The notes beneath the pieces were generated by a model. That model ran no database searches and was not told where the DNA came from. It saw nothing but the letters and a program-made list of their open reading frames with translations. This document shows positions 43,953 to 51,689 of a DNA stretch of 64,000 nt, one piece after another; position 1 is the stretch's first letter; each line of letters begins with the position of its first letter. The translations under genes and the position numbers were made by a program. Source of the DNA: Clostridium sp. AM30-24. Lineage in GTDB: Bacteria; Bacillota; Clostridia; Lachnospirales; Lachnospiraceae. Where the stretch lies: the NCBI RefSeq assembly GCF_003480435.1, contig NZ_QUJB01000001.1:434001-498000 (forward strand). Reading direction: 5' to 3'.

Positions 43953-45215
43953 TCACTCTTCTCCCAGAACTCTCCACAACCCCACCGCTGGGGCTTTGAT
44001 GAAGTAATATTCTTCTCCTTGATCCTCATACCAGCCAGTCTCCTTCTCTCTCGGCTGATATTTTTCCATCATCGGCCCTATATCGGTCCATTCGTAGCCC
44101 ACGGATCTCATGGTCTCCTCCGGCATAAGTTCCGGATCTGTCGCATAGGTGATCTTAAATCGGCCGTTCGATGAGCCGTGGATCAGGTGCGCCGCCGCCA
44201 TCTCAATTCCGTTGAACTCTCCGTTTTCATAGGCATCCTGTATCTTTTTCGTGCCTCTGTAACCATATTTTCTGATGCAGGCATCCACCTCTTCATTCTC
44301 ACCAAAGGATTTTATTCCAGGTGCCAGAATCAAAAGTTCACCGCCATCTGCAATCGTCATTCTTGTCCGATAGACCGCCTTGTTTCCGACCCAGGTGCTG
44401 CCGAATTCCGCCGGATCCAGCCACGCGATAACCTTCTTCGCCCGCTTTGAAAGCCAGGTGATATTCTTCTTCTCCGCAAGTCTGCATGCAGCCGAGAAGG
44501 TCTCCCGTTCCTCGCCGATATAGAGCCCGTAGAGATCCGAGTCCTGATGTTTTTCGCAGGTTACCGTCAGCATGAACGTAATTTTAAGACGATCCAGGTA
44601 ATTTTTCTGCACATAATCAAAAAGCAGTCTCACTGGTGTGTTTTCCCGTCCCATGATCGTCTCGATCCCGCAGATCGCACTGATCATGTGGGACTGGTTG
44701 ATCATATCCCTGCCGCCGACTCCAACCAGCAGATTTTTCGTGTAATTTGCCATCCCGACCACTTCATGCGGTACCACCTGACCGACGGACACGATCCGAT
44801 TAAACTCACCAGAAAGAAGATGTCGATTCACCTCTGCAGTGATCGCTCTCTTATACTTTCCATCGGTGATTTCAGAGACTTTATCTTCTGGCACGGCACA
44901 GATATCCTCTGTATCATTTCTCCAGTCATGACACAGAAAACATGTTTCCGGTATCTCTCCAAAGAACTCTTCCTTCTCTTTTCTTGTCATCTGTCTGTGC
45001 GTCCCAACAGCCGGCATGATCCGGATTTCACATATTCCGGACAGTTTTTCATACAGGTACGCGGTGATCTTTCCCGCGTAAGAATAACATCTCGTGATAT
45101 CCGGCGGCAGTATCAGGATCTTCTCCCCCGGCTGTATCAGCCTGATCCATGTCTCCAATGCATTCTTCCACTCTCTATCTAACAGCGGTGTGTCGAGATT
45201 TTCTGCGTAAAGCAT
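43953..45215 (-). CDS. LarA-family nickel-pincer racemase/epimerase
   Basis: A 420-residue protein of the lactate racemase (DUF2088) family. Motif positions agree with L. plantarum LarA: DITR (39-42), GTHR (His73), His150, Lys160 and His176. The 10-residue step His150-Lys160 and the 16-residue step Lys160-His176 match LarA His174-Lys184-His200, the lysine that carries the nickel-pincer cofactor and its histidine ligand. The substrate may be lactate or another 2-hydroxyacid. No larB, larC or larE homologue for the cofactor is nearby, so it would depend on genes elsewhere. The gene stands alone and ends at a terminator. Confidence 0.9.
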   Translation of the reverse strand: MLYAENLDTPLLDREWKNALETWIRLIQPGEKILILPPDITRCYSYAGKITAYLYEKLSGICEIRIMPAVGTHRQMTRKEKEEFFGEIPETCFLCHDWRNDTEDICAVPEDKVSEITDGKYKRAITAEVNRHLLSGEFNRIVSVGQVVPHEVVGMANYTKNLLVGVGGRDMINQSHMISAICGIETIMGRENTPVRLLFDYVQKNYLDRLKITFMLTVTCEKHQDSDLYGLYIGEERETFSAACRLAEKKNITWLSKRAKKVIAWLDPAEFGSTWVGNKAVYRTRMTIADGGELLILAPGIKSFGENEEVDACIRKYGYRGTKKIQDAYENGEFNGIEMAAAHLIHGSSNGRFKITYATDPELMPEETMRSVGYEWTDIGPMMEKYQPREKETGWYEDQGEEYYFIKAPAVGLWRVLGEE

Positions 45216-45371
45216 ATTTGTACCCCCATTTAATGATTGTTCACTTTCTCTTTTGTCATAAGTTTAGCACTGCAAATTACAGAATGCAAACGAAAACTTA
45301 ACTTTTCTTTCCCTGAAACACCATCCAAAAGGGTCTGGCCTTGAAAAAGAACGCAGCTTTTTCTTACAACG

Positions 45372-45404
45372 CAAAAAGACTCAAGTCTTTCGACTTGAGT
45401 CTTT
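45372..45404 (-). terminator. Terminator of tRNA-Leu(AAG) copy 1
   Basis: On the minus strand AAGACTCAAGTC-GAAA-GACTTGAGTCTT, a 12-bp stem, followed by three more T. Confidence 0.8.
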
Positions 45405-45406
45405 CG

Positions 45407-45490
45407 TGCGGAAGATGGGACTTGAACCCACACGATGTAACCACCACAAGATCCTTAGTCTTGCTCGTCTGCCAGTTCCGACACTTCCGC
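45407..45490 (-). tRNA. tRNA-Leu (anticodon AAG), copy 1
   Basis: An 84-nt class II tRNA with a long variable arm. Acceptor GCGGAAG/CTTCCGC. The anticodon arm CAAGA/TCTTG encloses CTAAGGA, which gives AAG (probably read as IAG after editing) for CUU/CUC codons. Confidence 0.9.
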
Positions 45491-45534
45491 GTATCGGGTG
45501 TTCCAAGATTTCATATCTCTCACCGACGCATATT

Positions 45535-45563
45535 AATATACCACAGTTCTATTTGTTTGGCAA
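45535..45563 (-). promoter_or_regulatory. Promoter of tRNA-Leu(AAG) copy 1
   Basis: On the minus strand TTGCCA (45558-45563), 17 bp, TATATT (45535-45540). Confidence 0.65.
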
Positions 45564-45777
45564 GTACTTTTTTGAATTTTTTTATTTTTTTAATAGCATA
45601 TTTATTTTGCTCAATTTGTACTATATTCTATCTCATGGCACAGCCGAGATCCGCCAAAGAAATCATCTTCACAGCAAGTCCCATCTCAAAGATATCATAC
45701 CATGATCTCTGCAGCCATGTCTCACAAGACATCTTCTACGGTCATCTTTCATAAATATAATCTGTCTTAAATTTCTA

Positions 45778-45957
45778 TCACGTTTTCTCCTGCTCTTCCC
45801 CCATATGCCCAATATAGCGTTGTCCTCTGGTGTTCATCTCAGCCGCTCTTCCTTCTCTCCATGTGACATCTCGCATGAGATTTTCCTCAAAATACACATT
45901 CAGACCTCGGTTCGACAGCTTTGGTATCATCACGCCAATCGCCAAGGTTCTCCGCAT
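45778..45957 (-). CDS. Short orphan reading frame between duplicated tRNA-Leu genes, possible gene remnant
   Basis: A 59-codon frame, ATG at 45957 to TGA at 45778, with polar, protein-like content (VYFEENLMRDVTWREGRAAE, then MNTRGQRYIGHMGEEQEK). No ribosome binding site is visible upstream and a stop lies two codons before the ATG. Downstream, on the same strand, short frames continue in changing phase (DIFEMGLAVKMISLADLGC at 45640-45700). It looks like the decayed end of one or two genes trapped between the two tRNA copies. Function unknown. Confidence 0.35.
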   Translation of the reverse strand: MRRTLAIGVMIPKLSNRGLNVYFEENLMRDVTWREGRAAEMNTRGQRYIGHMGEEQEKT

Positions 45958-45980
45958 CTGTCGCTAATTTCTTTATAATG

Positions 45981-46013
45981 CAAAAAGACTCAAGTCTTTC
46001 GACCTGAGTCTTT
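45981..46013 (-). terminator. Terminator of tRNA-Leu(AAG) copy 2
   Basis: On the minus strand AAAGACTCAGGTC-GAAA-GACTTGAGTCTTTTT, the same as copy 1 with one wobble. Confidence 0.8.
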
Positions 46014-46015
46014 CA

Positions 46016-46099
46016 TGCGGAAGATGGGACTTGAACCCACACGATGTAACCACCACAAGATCCTTAGTCTTGCTCGTCTGCCAGTTCCGACACTTCCGC
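46016..46099 (-). tRNA. tRNA-Leu (anticodon AAG), copy 2
   Basis: Identical to copy 1 over the 84-nt gene. Its flanks, including promoter and terminator, are also near-identical, so the whole transcription unit was duplicated. Confidence 0.9.
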
Positions 46100-46143
46100 G
46101 TATCGGGTGTTTCAAGATTTTATATCTCTCACCGACGCATATA

Positions 46144-46172
46144 AATATACCATAGTTCTTTCTGTTTGGCAA
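46144..46172 (-). promoter_or_regulatory. Promoter of tRNA-Leu(AAG) copy 2
   Basis: On the minus strand TTGCCA (46167-46172), 17 bp, TATATT (46144-46149), the same as copy 1. Confidence 0.65.
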
Positions 46173-46227
46173 GTACTTTTTTGAATTTTTTAAAAAAAAT
46201 GTTTTTTTAGCAATATTTAAAAAACTC

Positions 46228-46256
46228 TTGACAAATTCCACGCCTTATACTATAAT
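46228..46256 (+). promoter_or_regulatory. Full-consensus promoter of tRNA-Leu(CAG)
   Basis: TTGACA (46228-46233), exactly 17 bp, TATAAT (46251-46256). Both boxes match the sigma-A consensus fully. Confidence 0.9.
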
Positions 46257-46291
46257 ATGTTTTGTCAATGAGATACGTCATCTGACGAGAT

Positions 46292-46375
46292 GCAGAAGTG
46301 GCGGAATTGGCAGACGCGCACGGTTCAGGTCCGTGTGATAGCAATATCATGAGGGTTCAAGTCCCTTCTTCTGCA
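46292..46375 (+). tRNA. tRNA-Leu (anticodon CAG)
   Basis: An 84-nt class II tRNA. Acceptor GCAGAAG/CTTCTGC, discriminator A. The anticodon arm CACGG/CCGTG encloses TTCAGGT, giving CAG for CUG codons. Divergent from the AAG copies. Confidence 0.95.
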
Positions 46376-46378
46376 CGT

Positions 46379-46409
46379 AGGCTTAAGTCGAAAGACTTAA
46401 GCCTTTTTC
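46379..46409 (+). terminator. Terminator of tRNA-Leu(CAG)
   Basis: AGGCTTAAGTC-GAAA-GACTTAAGCCT, an 11-bp stem with a GAAA tetraloop, followed by five T. Confidence 0.85.
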
Positions 46410-46456
46410 GTTATTATATATTTACAACATTTTCTTCTATTCAGGCAAAGTTTTAT

Positions 46457-46582
46457 TGGCATATTCTCGCGCCTCGCGCGATCGCTTGCGGCAATCTTCA
46501 TCTCCGCGCAAGTTCACATCATTGGCACATTCGTGCCTTTTTTGTAATAGGGAATTCCCCGGAATTTCCTATTACGCAAAAA
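46457..46582 (+). repeat. Dispersed intergenic repeat A, copy 2
   Basis: Core GATCGCTTGCGGCAATCTTCATC followed by GGCACATTCGTGCC and the terminal palindrome GTAATAGGGAATTCC..GGAATTTCCTATTAC. Lies next to the rplT terminator. Confidence 0.85.
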
Positions 46583-46616
46583 CCTCCCTGACAGATCACT
46601 CCATCAGGAAGGTTTT
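46576..46616 (-). terminator. Terminator of infC-rpmI-rplT
   Basis: On the minus strand AACCTTCCTGA and TCAGGGAGGTT form an 11-bp stem with one G-U, followed by T-rich sequence shared with repeat A copy 2. Confidence 0.7.
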
Positions 46617-46632
46617 CTATTCTCACCAGCTA

Positions 46633-46989
46633 TTAAGCCAGTTTTGTTTTTGCTAACTCAGCAAGCTTTGCAAAGCCCTCTGCGTCGTTGATTGCCATAT
46701 CAGATAATACCTTACGGTTCATAACAACACCAGCCTGCTTTAAGCCGAACATGAACTTGCTGTAGGAAAGACCGTTGATTCTTGCTGCAGCGTTGATACG
46801 AGCGATCCAGAGCTGTCTGAACTGTCTCTTTCTCTCTTTTCTGCCAGCGTAGGAGCTTGTTAATGCTCTCATAACGGACTGTTTTGCTACTCTATACTGT
46901 TTGGAACGAGCTCCTCTGTAACCTTTGGCTAACTTGAGCACTCTGTTATGTCTCTTCTTGGCGTTTAAGCCACCTTTAATTCTTGCCAT
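46633..46989 (-). CDS. rplT: 50S ribosomal protein L20
   Basis: A 118-residue, very basic early-assembly protein of the large subunit. The family signature [20 protein letters not shown] is at the N-terminus and [18 protein letters not shown] near the end. L20 binds 23S rRNA and, in Firmicutes, represses its own operon by binding the leader at 47801-47986. It is the last gene of infC-rpmI-rplT, 37 nt behind rpmI, and is followed by a terminator. Confidence 0.97.
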   Translation of the reverse strand: MARIKGGLNAKKRHNRVLKLAKGYRGARSKQYRVAKQSVMRALTSSYAGRKERKRQFRQLWIARINAAARINGLSYSKFMFGLKQAGVVMNRKVLSDMAINDAEGFAKLAELAKTKLA

Positions 46990-47026
46990 TGCTTAATTTC
47001 CTCCTTAATCTTACTTCCGAAACAAA

Positions 47027-47224
47027 TTATAAATACGGTAAAATCTTCTTCATTACCTTGCTGTTTGTGATATCGGTAACGATGTCTTTTCTAAGATTTC
47101 TCTTACGCTTTGTGGATTTCTTAGTTAAGATATGGGACTTATAAGCTTTATTTCTCACTAACTGACCAGTTCCGGTCTTTTTGAAACGTTTTGCAGCTGC
47201 TCTGCTTGTTTTCATTTTAGGCAT
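47027..47224 (-). CDS. rpmI: 50S ribosomal protein L35
   Basis: A 65-residue basic ribosomal protein. It starts [20 protein letters not shown], the L35 pattern, with [17 protein letters not shown] in the middle. Located between infC (27-nt gap) and rplT. AGGAGG lies upstream of the ATG. Regulated with the operon by the L20 leader. Confidence 0.97.
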   Translation of the reverse strand: MPKMKTSRAAAKRFKKTGTGQLVRNKAYKSHILTKKSTKRKRNLRKDIVTDITNSKVMKKILPYL

Positions 47225-47251
47225 TGTTGTTTCCTCCTTAAAATTGTTCCC

Positions 47252-47758
47252 TTATCGTTTTGCAGTTAAAAACATTACCAGGCTTCTTCCTTCTACCTTG
47301 GAAGGCTTATCGACAACAGCGATATCGGAAAGTTTCTCAGCGAAATCATCCAGAATATACTTTGTCTGGTTCATATGAGCCATCTCACGACCGCGGAAAC
47401 GAAGCGTAACTTTTACCTTGTTGCCTTTTTCGATGAACTTTCTCGCAGATCCGATCTTTGTATTAAGATCGTTTGTATCGATGTTCGGGGAAAGACGTAC
47501 TTCTTTCACTTCGATCGTCTTCTGCTTCTTTTTCGCTTCTTTCTCCCTGCGGATCATTTCATACTTATATTTACCGTAATCAATGATCTTACATACCGGC
47601 GGCTTCGCTGCCGGAGCAATCTTTACAAGATCCAGTTCTGCATCTCTCGCCATTTTATAAGCGTCTTTTGCAGACATGATTCCAAGCTGCTCACCATTTT
47701 CTCCAATTAAACGAACTTCCTTATCACGGATCTGCTCGTTAATCATTAACTCGCTAAT
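47252..47758 (-). CDS. infC: Translation initiation factor IF-3, ATT start
   Basis: A 168-residue IF-3 that prevents subunit joining and checks the start codon-anticodon pair. N-domain: INEQIRDKEVRLIGENGEQL. C-domain: KTIEVKEVRLSPNIDTND, then VTLRFRGREMAH. The chosen start is ATT at 47758, because GGAGG ends 9 nt upstream of it. The first ATG (47746) would be 21 nt from that site. A rare AUU start that IF-3 itself discriminates against is the classic infC autocontrol known from E. coli. The operon is further controlled by the leader upstream. Confidence 0.93.
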   Translation of the reverse strand: MSELMINEQIRDKEVRLIGENGEQLGIMSAKDAYKMARDAELDLVKIAPAAKPPVCKIIDYGKYKYEMIRREKEAKKKQKTIEVKEVRLSPNIDTNDLNTKIGSARKFIEKGNKVKVTLRFRGREMAHMNQTKYILDDFAEKLSDIAVVDKPSKVEGRSLVMFLTAKR

Positions 47759-47772
47759 AGCCGTACACCTCC
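47756..47772 (-). promoter_or_regulatory. Ribosome binding site fixing the ATT start of infC
   Basis: On the minus strand GGAGG (47768-47772) lies 9 nt before ATT (47756-47758), with the in-frame ATG four codons further on. Confidence 0.8.
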
Positions 47773-47800
47773 AAATCTCATACTCTACATATGTCGATAG

Positions 47801-47986
47801 AAAAGAAAAAGCAGATAGGTAACTATCCGCTCGTAACTGCATTGGTTTGGCATGCTGCTGCATGATAAAAACCGATGTCTATGAACCCGGGTCACTTACT
47901 CGTGCCAGGGTGAGGCGGATACCTGCTTTCCTGTCAGTTGTTCTCACAACTTTTTTTATTTTACTATATCCGTGCCGTTTTGTCAA
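47801..47986 (-). promoter_or_regulatory. L20-type ribosomal protein leader with promoter and attenuator of infC-rpmI-rplT
   Basis: Promoter on the minus strand: TTGACA (47981-47986), 17 bp, TAAAAT (47958-47963). The leader of about 140 nt is rich in G/C helices and ends in a terminator-like stem GCGGATAG-TTAC-CTATCTGC (47811-47830) followed by TTTTTCTTTTC. This matches the Firmicute L20 leader, in which L20 binding favours the terminator. A pairing model was not computed. Confidence 0.8.
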
Positions 47987-48121
47987 TCACTTTTTCATGA
48001 ATATCAAAATTAGAAAATGCTGCAGCAGAACGGTAACGTTTTTTAGTCCCAAATTATGTAAAAGGCCGGCGGACAACAGATTTCCTCAACGGCCATCCCG
48101 CTCACCAGCCCCTGACGTTTC

Positions 48122-48436
48122 TTATTTTTCCCTGAAGCTTGCGCATTCCGTCTGTCCGACAGCCATCGCACCATCCCCTGTGATCGCGATCCGTTCCGCC
48201 CTGCACTGATGGTCATCGTTGTAGAGACAGTTCACCACATCACATTCCACCTCAAGCTTTGATTCCGGAGTTTTAAAGAGATTCTTAAAAAGCCCGCCTC
48301 GGTTCTCCTCAAAGCTTCCGCAGCAGGTATCACAGCAGTTCTTCGCCCGGACACCTTCCACAAGGATCTCACTCCTGCAGCAGCATCTCTCCGCATTATG
48401 AACACACGTTGTCACAGTACAATCCAGCTTTGTCAT
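48122..48436 (-). CDS. Protein with two DUF1540 metal-binding-like domains
   Basis: A 104-residue, Cys-rich protein with two DUF1540 units. The first is LDCTVTTCVHNAERCCCRSE with NCCDTCCGSF; the second is VECDVVNCLYNDDHQCRAER with TECASF. Each unit has about four Cys in a C...C...C...C pattern that may bind zinc or iron. DUF1540 proteins are common in spore-forming Clostridia, with unknown role. The ATG at 48436 has AATAGGAGGTTG upstream. Confidence 0.88.
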   Translation of the reverse strand: MTKLDCTVTTCVHNAERCCCRSEILVEGVRAKNCCDTCCGSFEENRGGLFKNLFKTPESKLEVECDVVNCLYNDDHQCRAERIAITGDGAMAVGQTECASFREK

Positions 48437-48482
48437 AAAATCAACCTCCTATTCCTGTTTCATCAGAGGTCATTATGCGCAG

Positions 48483-48517
48483 AAAGATCCCGGAATATTC
48501 GTGCTTCCGGGATCTTT
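48483..48517. terminator. Strong hairpin upstream of the DUF1540 gene
   Basis: AAAGATCCCGGAA (48483-48495) and TTCCGGGATCTTT (48505-48517) form a perfect 13-bp stem. It could end transcription in either direction; the T-tract is short. Confidence 0.55.
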
Positions 48518-48545
48518 TCCTGAATTGGCAGCTCTGCAGGTATAT

Positions 48546-48590
48546 TCTTGTGTAATAGGAGATTCCGTGGAATTCCCTATTACATAAAAT
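48546..48590 (+). repeat. Dispersed intergenic repeat A, copy 5 (palindromic end only)
   Basis: Only the terminal palindrome is kept: GTGTAATAGGAGATTCC..GGAATTCCCTATTACAT. It lies 2 bp after the 3' end of the gene at 48592 and probably serves as its terminator. Confidence 0.65.
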
Positions 48591-48591
48591 T

Positions 48592-49050
48592 TCACGCTTC
48601 CTCCACCGGATATTTCAGTCGTTTTAACCTCTCCATAAGCGTGCTGCTGTCCTTCATAAGAGGGTAGATCGTAACGATCGGCTGGTCATTTTTGTCGATC
48701 AGTTCATAGCTCACGATCGAACCTGACTTTTTCTTTTTGTAAACAACCGCTTTCTTCAGATCCGAGAATGGAACTGCTTTTTTCTTTCCGATCACCGGAT
48801 TTACCCGGATCATCTTTCCATCGATCGTAGTCTTCCATAAAAGTCCCCACAAGGCAAACAACAATCCCACAAGACCGCAGATCGCGTAAAACGCCTTCAC
48901 CATTGGTTTTCCTTCTGCTGCCGGATTCATAAAAAAGCTCCCCATTGTCAGCACATCCACGATCCCCATAAACGGGACCACAAGTGTGTATTTTAATTTC
49001 AGCGTCGGCAGCTTCTCAATCTGCATTTTTTCTTCTTTTTTAATTTTCAT
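48592..49050 (-). CDS. PH-like small membrane protein (unknown)
   Basis: A 152-residue protein with two close hydrophobic helices (VVPFMGIVDVLTMGSFFM and FYAICGLVGLLFALWGLL), then a C-terminal domain of about 80 residues with KTTIDGKMIRVNPVIGKKKA and PFSDLKKAVVYKKK. The C-terminal part resembles bacterial PH-like domains that follow membrane helices. Function unknown. The start ATG at 49050 is used; a TTG two codons earlier (49056) sits closer to the GAGAGG site and is an alternative. It is the third of three related membrane genes in one direction. Confidence 0.65.
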   Translation of the reverse strand: MKIKKEEKMQIEKLPTLKLKYTLVVPFMGIVDVLTMGSFFMNPAAEGKPMVKAFYAICGLVGLLFALWGLLWKTTIDGKMIRVNPVIGKKKAVPFSDLKKAVVYKKKKSGSIVSYELIDKNDQPIVTIYPLMKDSSTLMERLKRLKYPVEEA

Positions 49051-49135
49051 CCCCAAAAGATCCTCTCCGTTTTATTTTACATAGATCCACGATCCGCGAC
49101 CGTGTACTTCAGACAGACATCGTTCCCCGTCCCTT

Positions 49136-49750
49136 TTACGCATTTCTTACCTTTTCGATCACCTTATTGCACCGTTTTTCCAGAAAAGAGCCAAACATTT
49201 CCTTCTTTCCACGATAAAATCCGGCCTTCTCAACCGGAATTGCAAGGGATTTATTCCAAAAGATCATGTAATACCTGCTGGTCTCCTTGATCCAGGCGAT
49301 TCCCTCATACTGATATTCCGTGATGATACCCGGACGCTCCACGGTAAAGGTATCTTCGTAGAAGTTTATGGTGCAGCGTTCTCCCTTTAATCCGGAACTT
49401 TCCAGAAGCTGCAAAGCCTGATTTTTGTCTGCAGAAATGGAATTCATCTTTTTACCTGAAGTCTCCCCGTTCTGTCTCTCATTCATTCGTCTTAAAACCA
49501 CAGCCGCCACGAGTCCGCAGAGCACCGCCTGTAAGATCCTCGTGGACGGATCAAGCTGCCCAAACGCCATATAGACTGCCGCTCCCACAAGAACTGCCAT
49601 CAACGTATCCTTTAAACCAAAATCAGGAAGCCGGAATTTGATCTTCTTTCCATCGTCCTCCTTTGGCATCATCCGCGGTTTGGATGCCACGACCTGATGA
49701 AAATACATCTCCTCATCATATGTAGATTTTACTGCGTATACCGGTTCCAT
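49136..49750 (-). CDS. YcxB-like membrane protein 2
   Basis: A 204-residue protein. The N-terminal cytoplasmic stretch YAVKSTYDEEMYFHQVVASK is followed by two hydrophobic helices (about 65-100) and a C-terminal YcxB-like domain, with NFYEDTFTVERPGIITEYQY and WIKETSRYYMIFWNKSLAIP. The ATG at 49750 has GATAGGAGGTGCGGG upstream; it lies 10 nt behind the preceding gene. The domain is found in many Firmicute membrane proteins of unknown role. The three-gene set probably forms one membrane unit. Confidence 0.7.
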   Translation of the reverse strand: MEPVYAVKSTYDEEMYFHQVVASKPRMMPKEDDGKKIKFRLPDFGLKDTLMAVLVGAAVYMAFGQLDPSTRILQAVLCGLVAAVVLRRMNERQNGETSGKKMNSISADKNQALQLLESSGLKGERCTINFYEDTFTVERPGIITEYQYEGIAWIKETSRYYMIFWNKSLAIPVEKAGFYRGKKEMFGSFLEKRCNKVIEKVRNA

Positions 49751-49760
49751 CCCGCACCTC

Positions 49761-50330
49761 CTATCGTACTGTGATCTGTTCCATCGGAAGATGGCACTTT
49801 TCTGTGAGGAAACCTGCAAGCTCCGCGGAATTTCCCTGTACAGCGTCATCCTTCATGAAATACCGCACCACATTTCCGCGCTCCACGAGCACATACATTC
49901 CGGACATATCAATCAGGCGTCCCACATTTTTGTACTGGACACGCGATTTTTCGTTCTTCCCGATAACCTCGTAGCCATCTTCATAAAAGCGGTATTCCCA
50001 CTGATAGTTATCTTCCATCCTGCCCGCCTCAAACTGGAGATGGATCTGCTTTTTTGCATCCAGCCAGCCCTTGACAAGAGCATAAATTCCGAATACAAAT
50101 CCCATCGCACAGAGAATGCCGATCATCATAAGCGCATCTCCGATCGTCCCGCCAATGACAACTTTTGCAGCCATGCAAAGCAGAAATAGTCCTAGAAAAA
50201 TCGTCATGATCCGCTTTCCACCGGACTGGAAGCCAAGTTTCCGGACTCCCTTTTCCAGATGAAGCAGCTTTTCTTCCGTCACATGATGCCTGATGATAAA
50301 CCGGGCGTCCTTTTCGTTCCGTAATTCCAT
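49761..50330 (-). CDS. YcxB-like membrane protein 1
   Basis: A 189-residue protein of the same build as its neighbour: an N-terminal charged region (RFIIRHHVTEEKLLHLEKGV), two hydrophobic helices (about 42-85), and a YcxB-like C-terminal domain with YRFYEDGYEVIGKNEKSRVQ and SGMYVLVERGNVVRYFMKDD. It is the first gene of the three. Its leader region holds the nested palindrome at 50345-50435. Function unknown. Confidence 0.72.
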   Translation of the reverse strand: MELRNEKDARFIIRHHVTEEKLLHLEKGVRKLGFQSGGKRIMTIFLGLFLLCMAAKVVIGGTIGDALMMIGILCAMGFVFGIYALVKGWLDAKKQIHLQFEAGRMEDNYQWEYRFYEDGYEVIGKNEKSRVQYKNVGRLIDMSGMYVLVERGNVVRYFMKDDAVQGNSAELAGFLTEKCHLPMEQITVR

Positions 50331-50344
50331 TATGTTCCTCCTAT

Positions 50345-50435
50345 TTTATCTCAGTCAAAAAGACTCCCACCTCTTTTCGGTGGTGAATAATAGAAAATTT
50401 GTCTCAGCGGGAGTCTAATCTCCGACTGAGATAAA
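50345..50435. repeat. Nested double palindrome (91 bp)
   Basis: The outer arms TTTATCTCAGTC (50345-50356) and GACTGAGATAAA (50424-50435) pair perfectly over 12 bp. Inside, AGACTCCC (50361-50368) and GGGAGTCT (50409-50416) pair over 8 bp. Inside again, CCACC and GGTGG form a small stem. It lies between the auxin-efflux-type gene and the first YcxB-like gene. Possible terminator, operator or structured RNA. Confidence 0.65.
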
Positions 50436-50530
50436 CGCTCCGCGGGGATGCTCAGTGATTCTAATAGGAATCTGTCAGCTTTGCTGACCAGAATCACGCG
50501 CCAGGTCTCACGGATGTTCGACTTGAATTC

Positions 50531-51448
50531 TCAGAAGATGATGATCGCCGCCGTCAGGCTCACGATACCGAGAATGATCGATGCCGAATTCACCGCGCTG
50601 GCCAGATTCACATCTCCATTAAGCATGGATGTGTATGGAACGCCGAGGGCCGACACCGGGCCAAACATCAGGATCGCCAGAGTTCTGCGGATTTCCAGTG
50701 AGAATGGCAGAAACTGATAAAACAGGACTGCCAGAACTGCTGAAACCGTAAATCTCGTTCCGAGGATCTTCGCGACGCTTCCAGTCTGCTCTCTCGTCAT
50801 ATGAAGCTCCAATCCGAGACCGATCATCATCATAGAAAGAAAGGTATTGGCATTTCCCACCGTCTCAGCCACCTGATTCACAAAAAGCGGAAGCCTGAGT
50901 CCTGCCATCGTCAGTACCGTCATGATCACATAACAGTCAAACGGAACCGATTTCAAGAGCTGGATCACGATCCTGCGGATCTGATGCTTATCCCCGGAAC
51001 CGCTCTTTCCTGCCACCGACATCGCCACCGCGTAAGATCCGCCGGTACAGACTACCGCATTTCCCGTATCAAAAAGACTTGTGCACGCTACACCGGGTGC
51101 TCCCAGAAATCCCTGAACGAACGGCATCGTAAAACAACCGATATTGTATCCCGAAGCATTTACAAGACCGAACGCCTTCTGATCTCTTGTCCCTTTTGCA
51201 AATAAACCATAACCGATTACCGCGTACAAGCCGCTGCACAGAAAACCGATCAGCACGATCACTAACATTGAGATATCCATGGTTGCCTGACTGAAGTTAT
51301 GGATGATCGCAGCAGGGAGTGTGATCTTCGTGACGAGCTTTGAAAATACGGGAAGATCCGTCTGGCTTAAAAGCCCGATCTTTTTCATGCCATATCCCAT
51401 CAGAATGATCAGAAAAAAGCATCCCGCCTTTAGTAAAACTGAACTCAT
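50531..51448 (-). CDS. AEC family transporter (auxin efflux carrier fold)
   Basis: A 305-residue membrane protein with about ten helices in two inverted halves. Typical AEC features: VLLKAGCFFLIILMGYGMKK and GLLSQTDLPVFSKLVTKITL at the N-terminus, NASGYNIGCFTMPFVQGFLG in the first half, and the second half ending ASIILGIVSLTAAIIIF. Substrates in the family include malate and other small organic acids; not determined here. The ATG at 51448 gives MSSVLLKAG after AAGAGGAACAAGAGAT. Its 3' side leads into the nested palindrome. Confidence 0.88.
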   Translation of the reverse strand: MSSVLLKAGCFFLIILMGYGMKKIGLLSQTDLPVFSKLVTKITLPAAIIHNFSQATMDISMLVIVLIGFLCSGLYAVIGYGLFAKGTRDQKAFGLVNASGYNIGCFTMPFVQGFLGAPGVACTSLFDTGNAVVCTGGSYAVAMSVAGKSGSGDKHQIRRIVIQLLKSVPFDCYVIMTVLTMAGLRLPLFVNQVAETVGNANTFLSMMMIGLGLELHMTREQTGSVAKILGTRFTVSAVLAVLFYQFLPFSLEIRRTLAILMFGPVSALGVPYTSMLNGDVNLASAVNSASIILGIVSLTAAIIIF

Positions 51449-51689
51449 ATCTCTTGTTCCTCTTTTATGATTTTTTCTGTCCTTTGTTTCATCATTCCTT
51501 CCGCCTATTGACCCCATTTTTTCAGAAGCTTTCTTCGCAGGAATGGAAACAAACCTTATTATATATCAAAGTGACAGTCGAATCAATCATTCTTTTTCCG
51601 CCTGTTTTGCGCACTCCTCCACTGGACATGTTTCCATTCTGATGTTATACTTGTTCTGTTCTCATACAGTTTTCAGGGAGGTTTTTACC

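Noticed and set aside
46298..46591. A frame beginning in tRNA-Leu(CAG) and running into repeat A copy 2
   Set aside because: It is made of tRNA, terminator and repeat; no coding signal.
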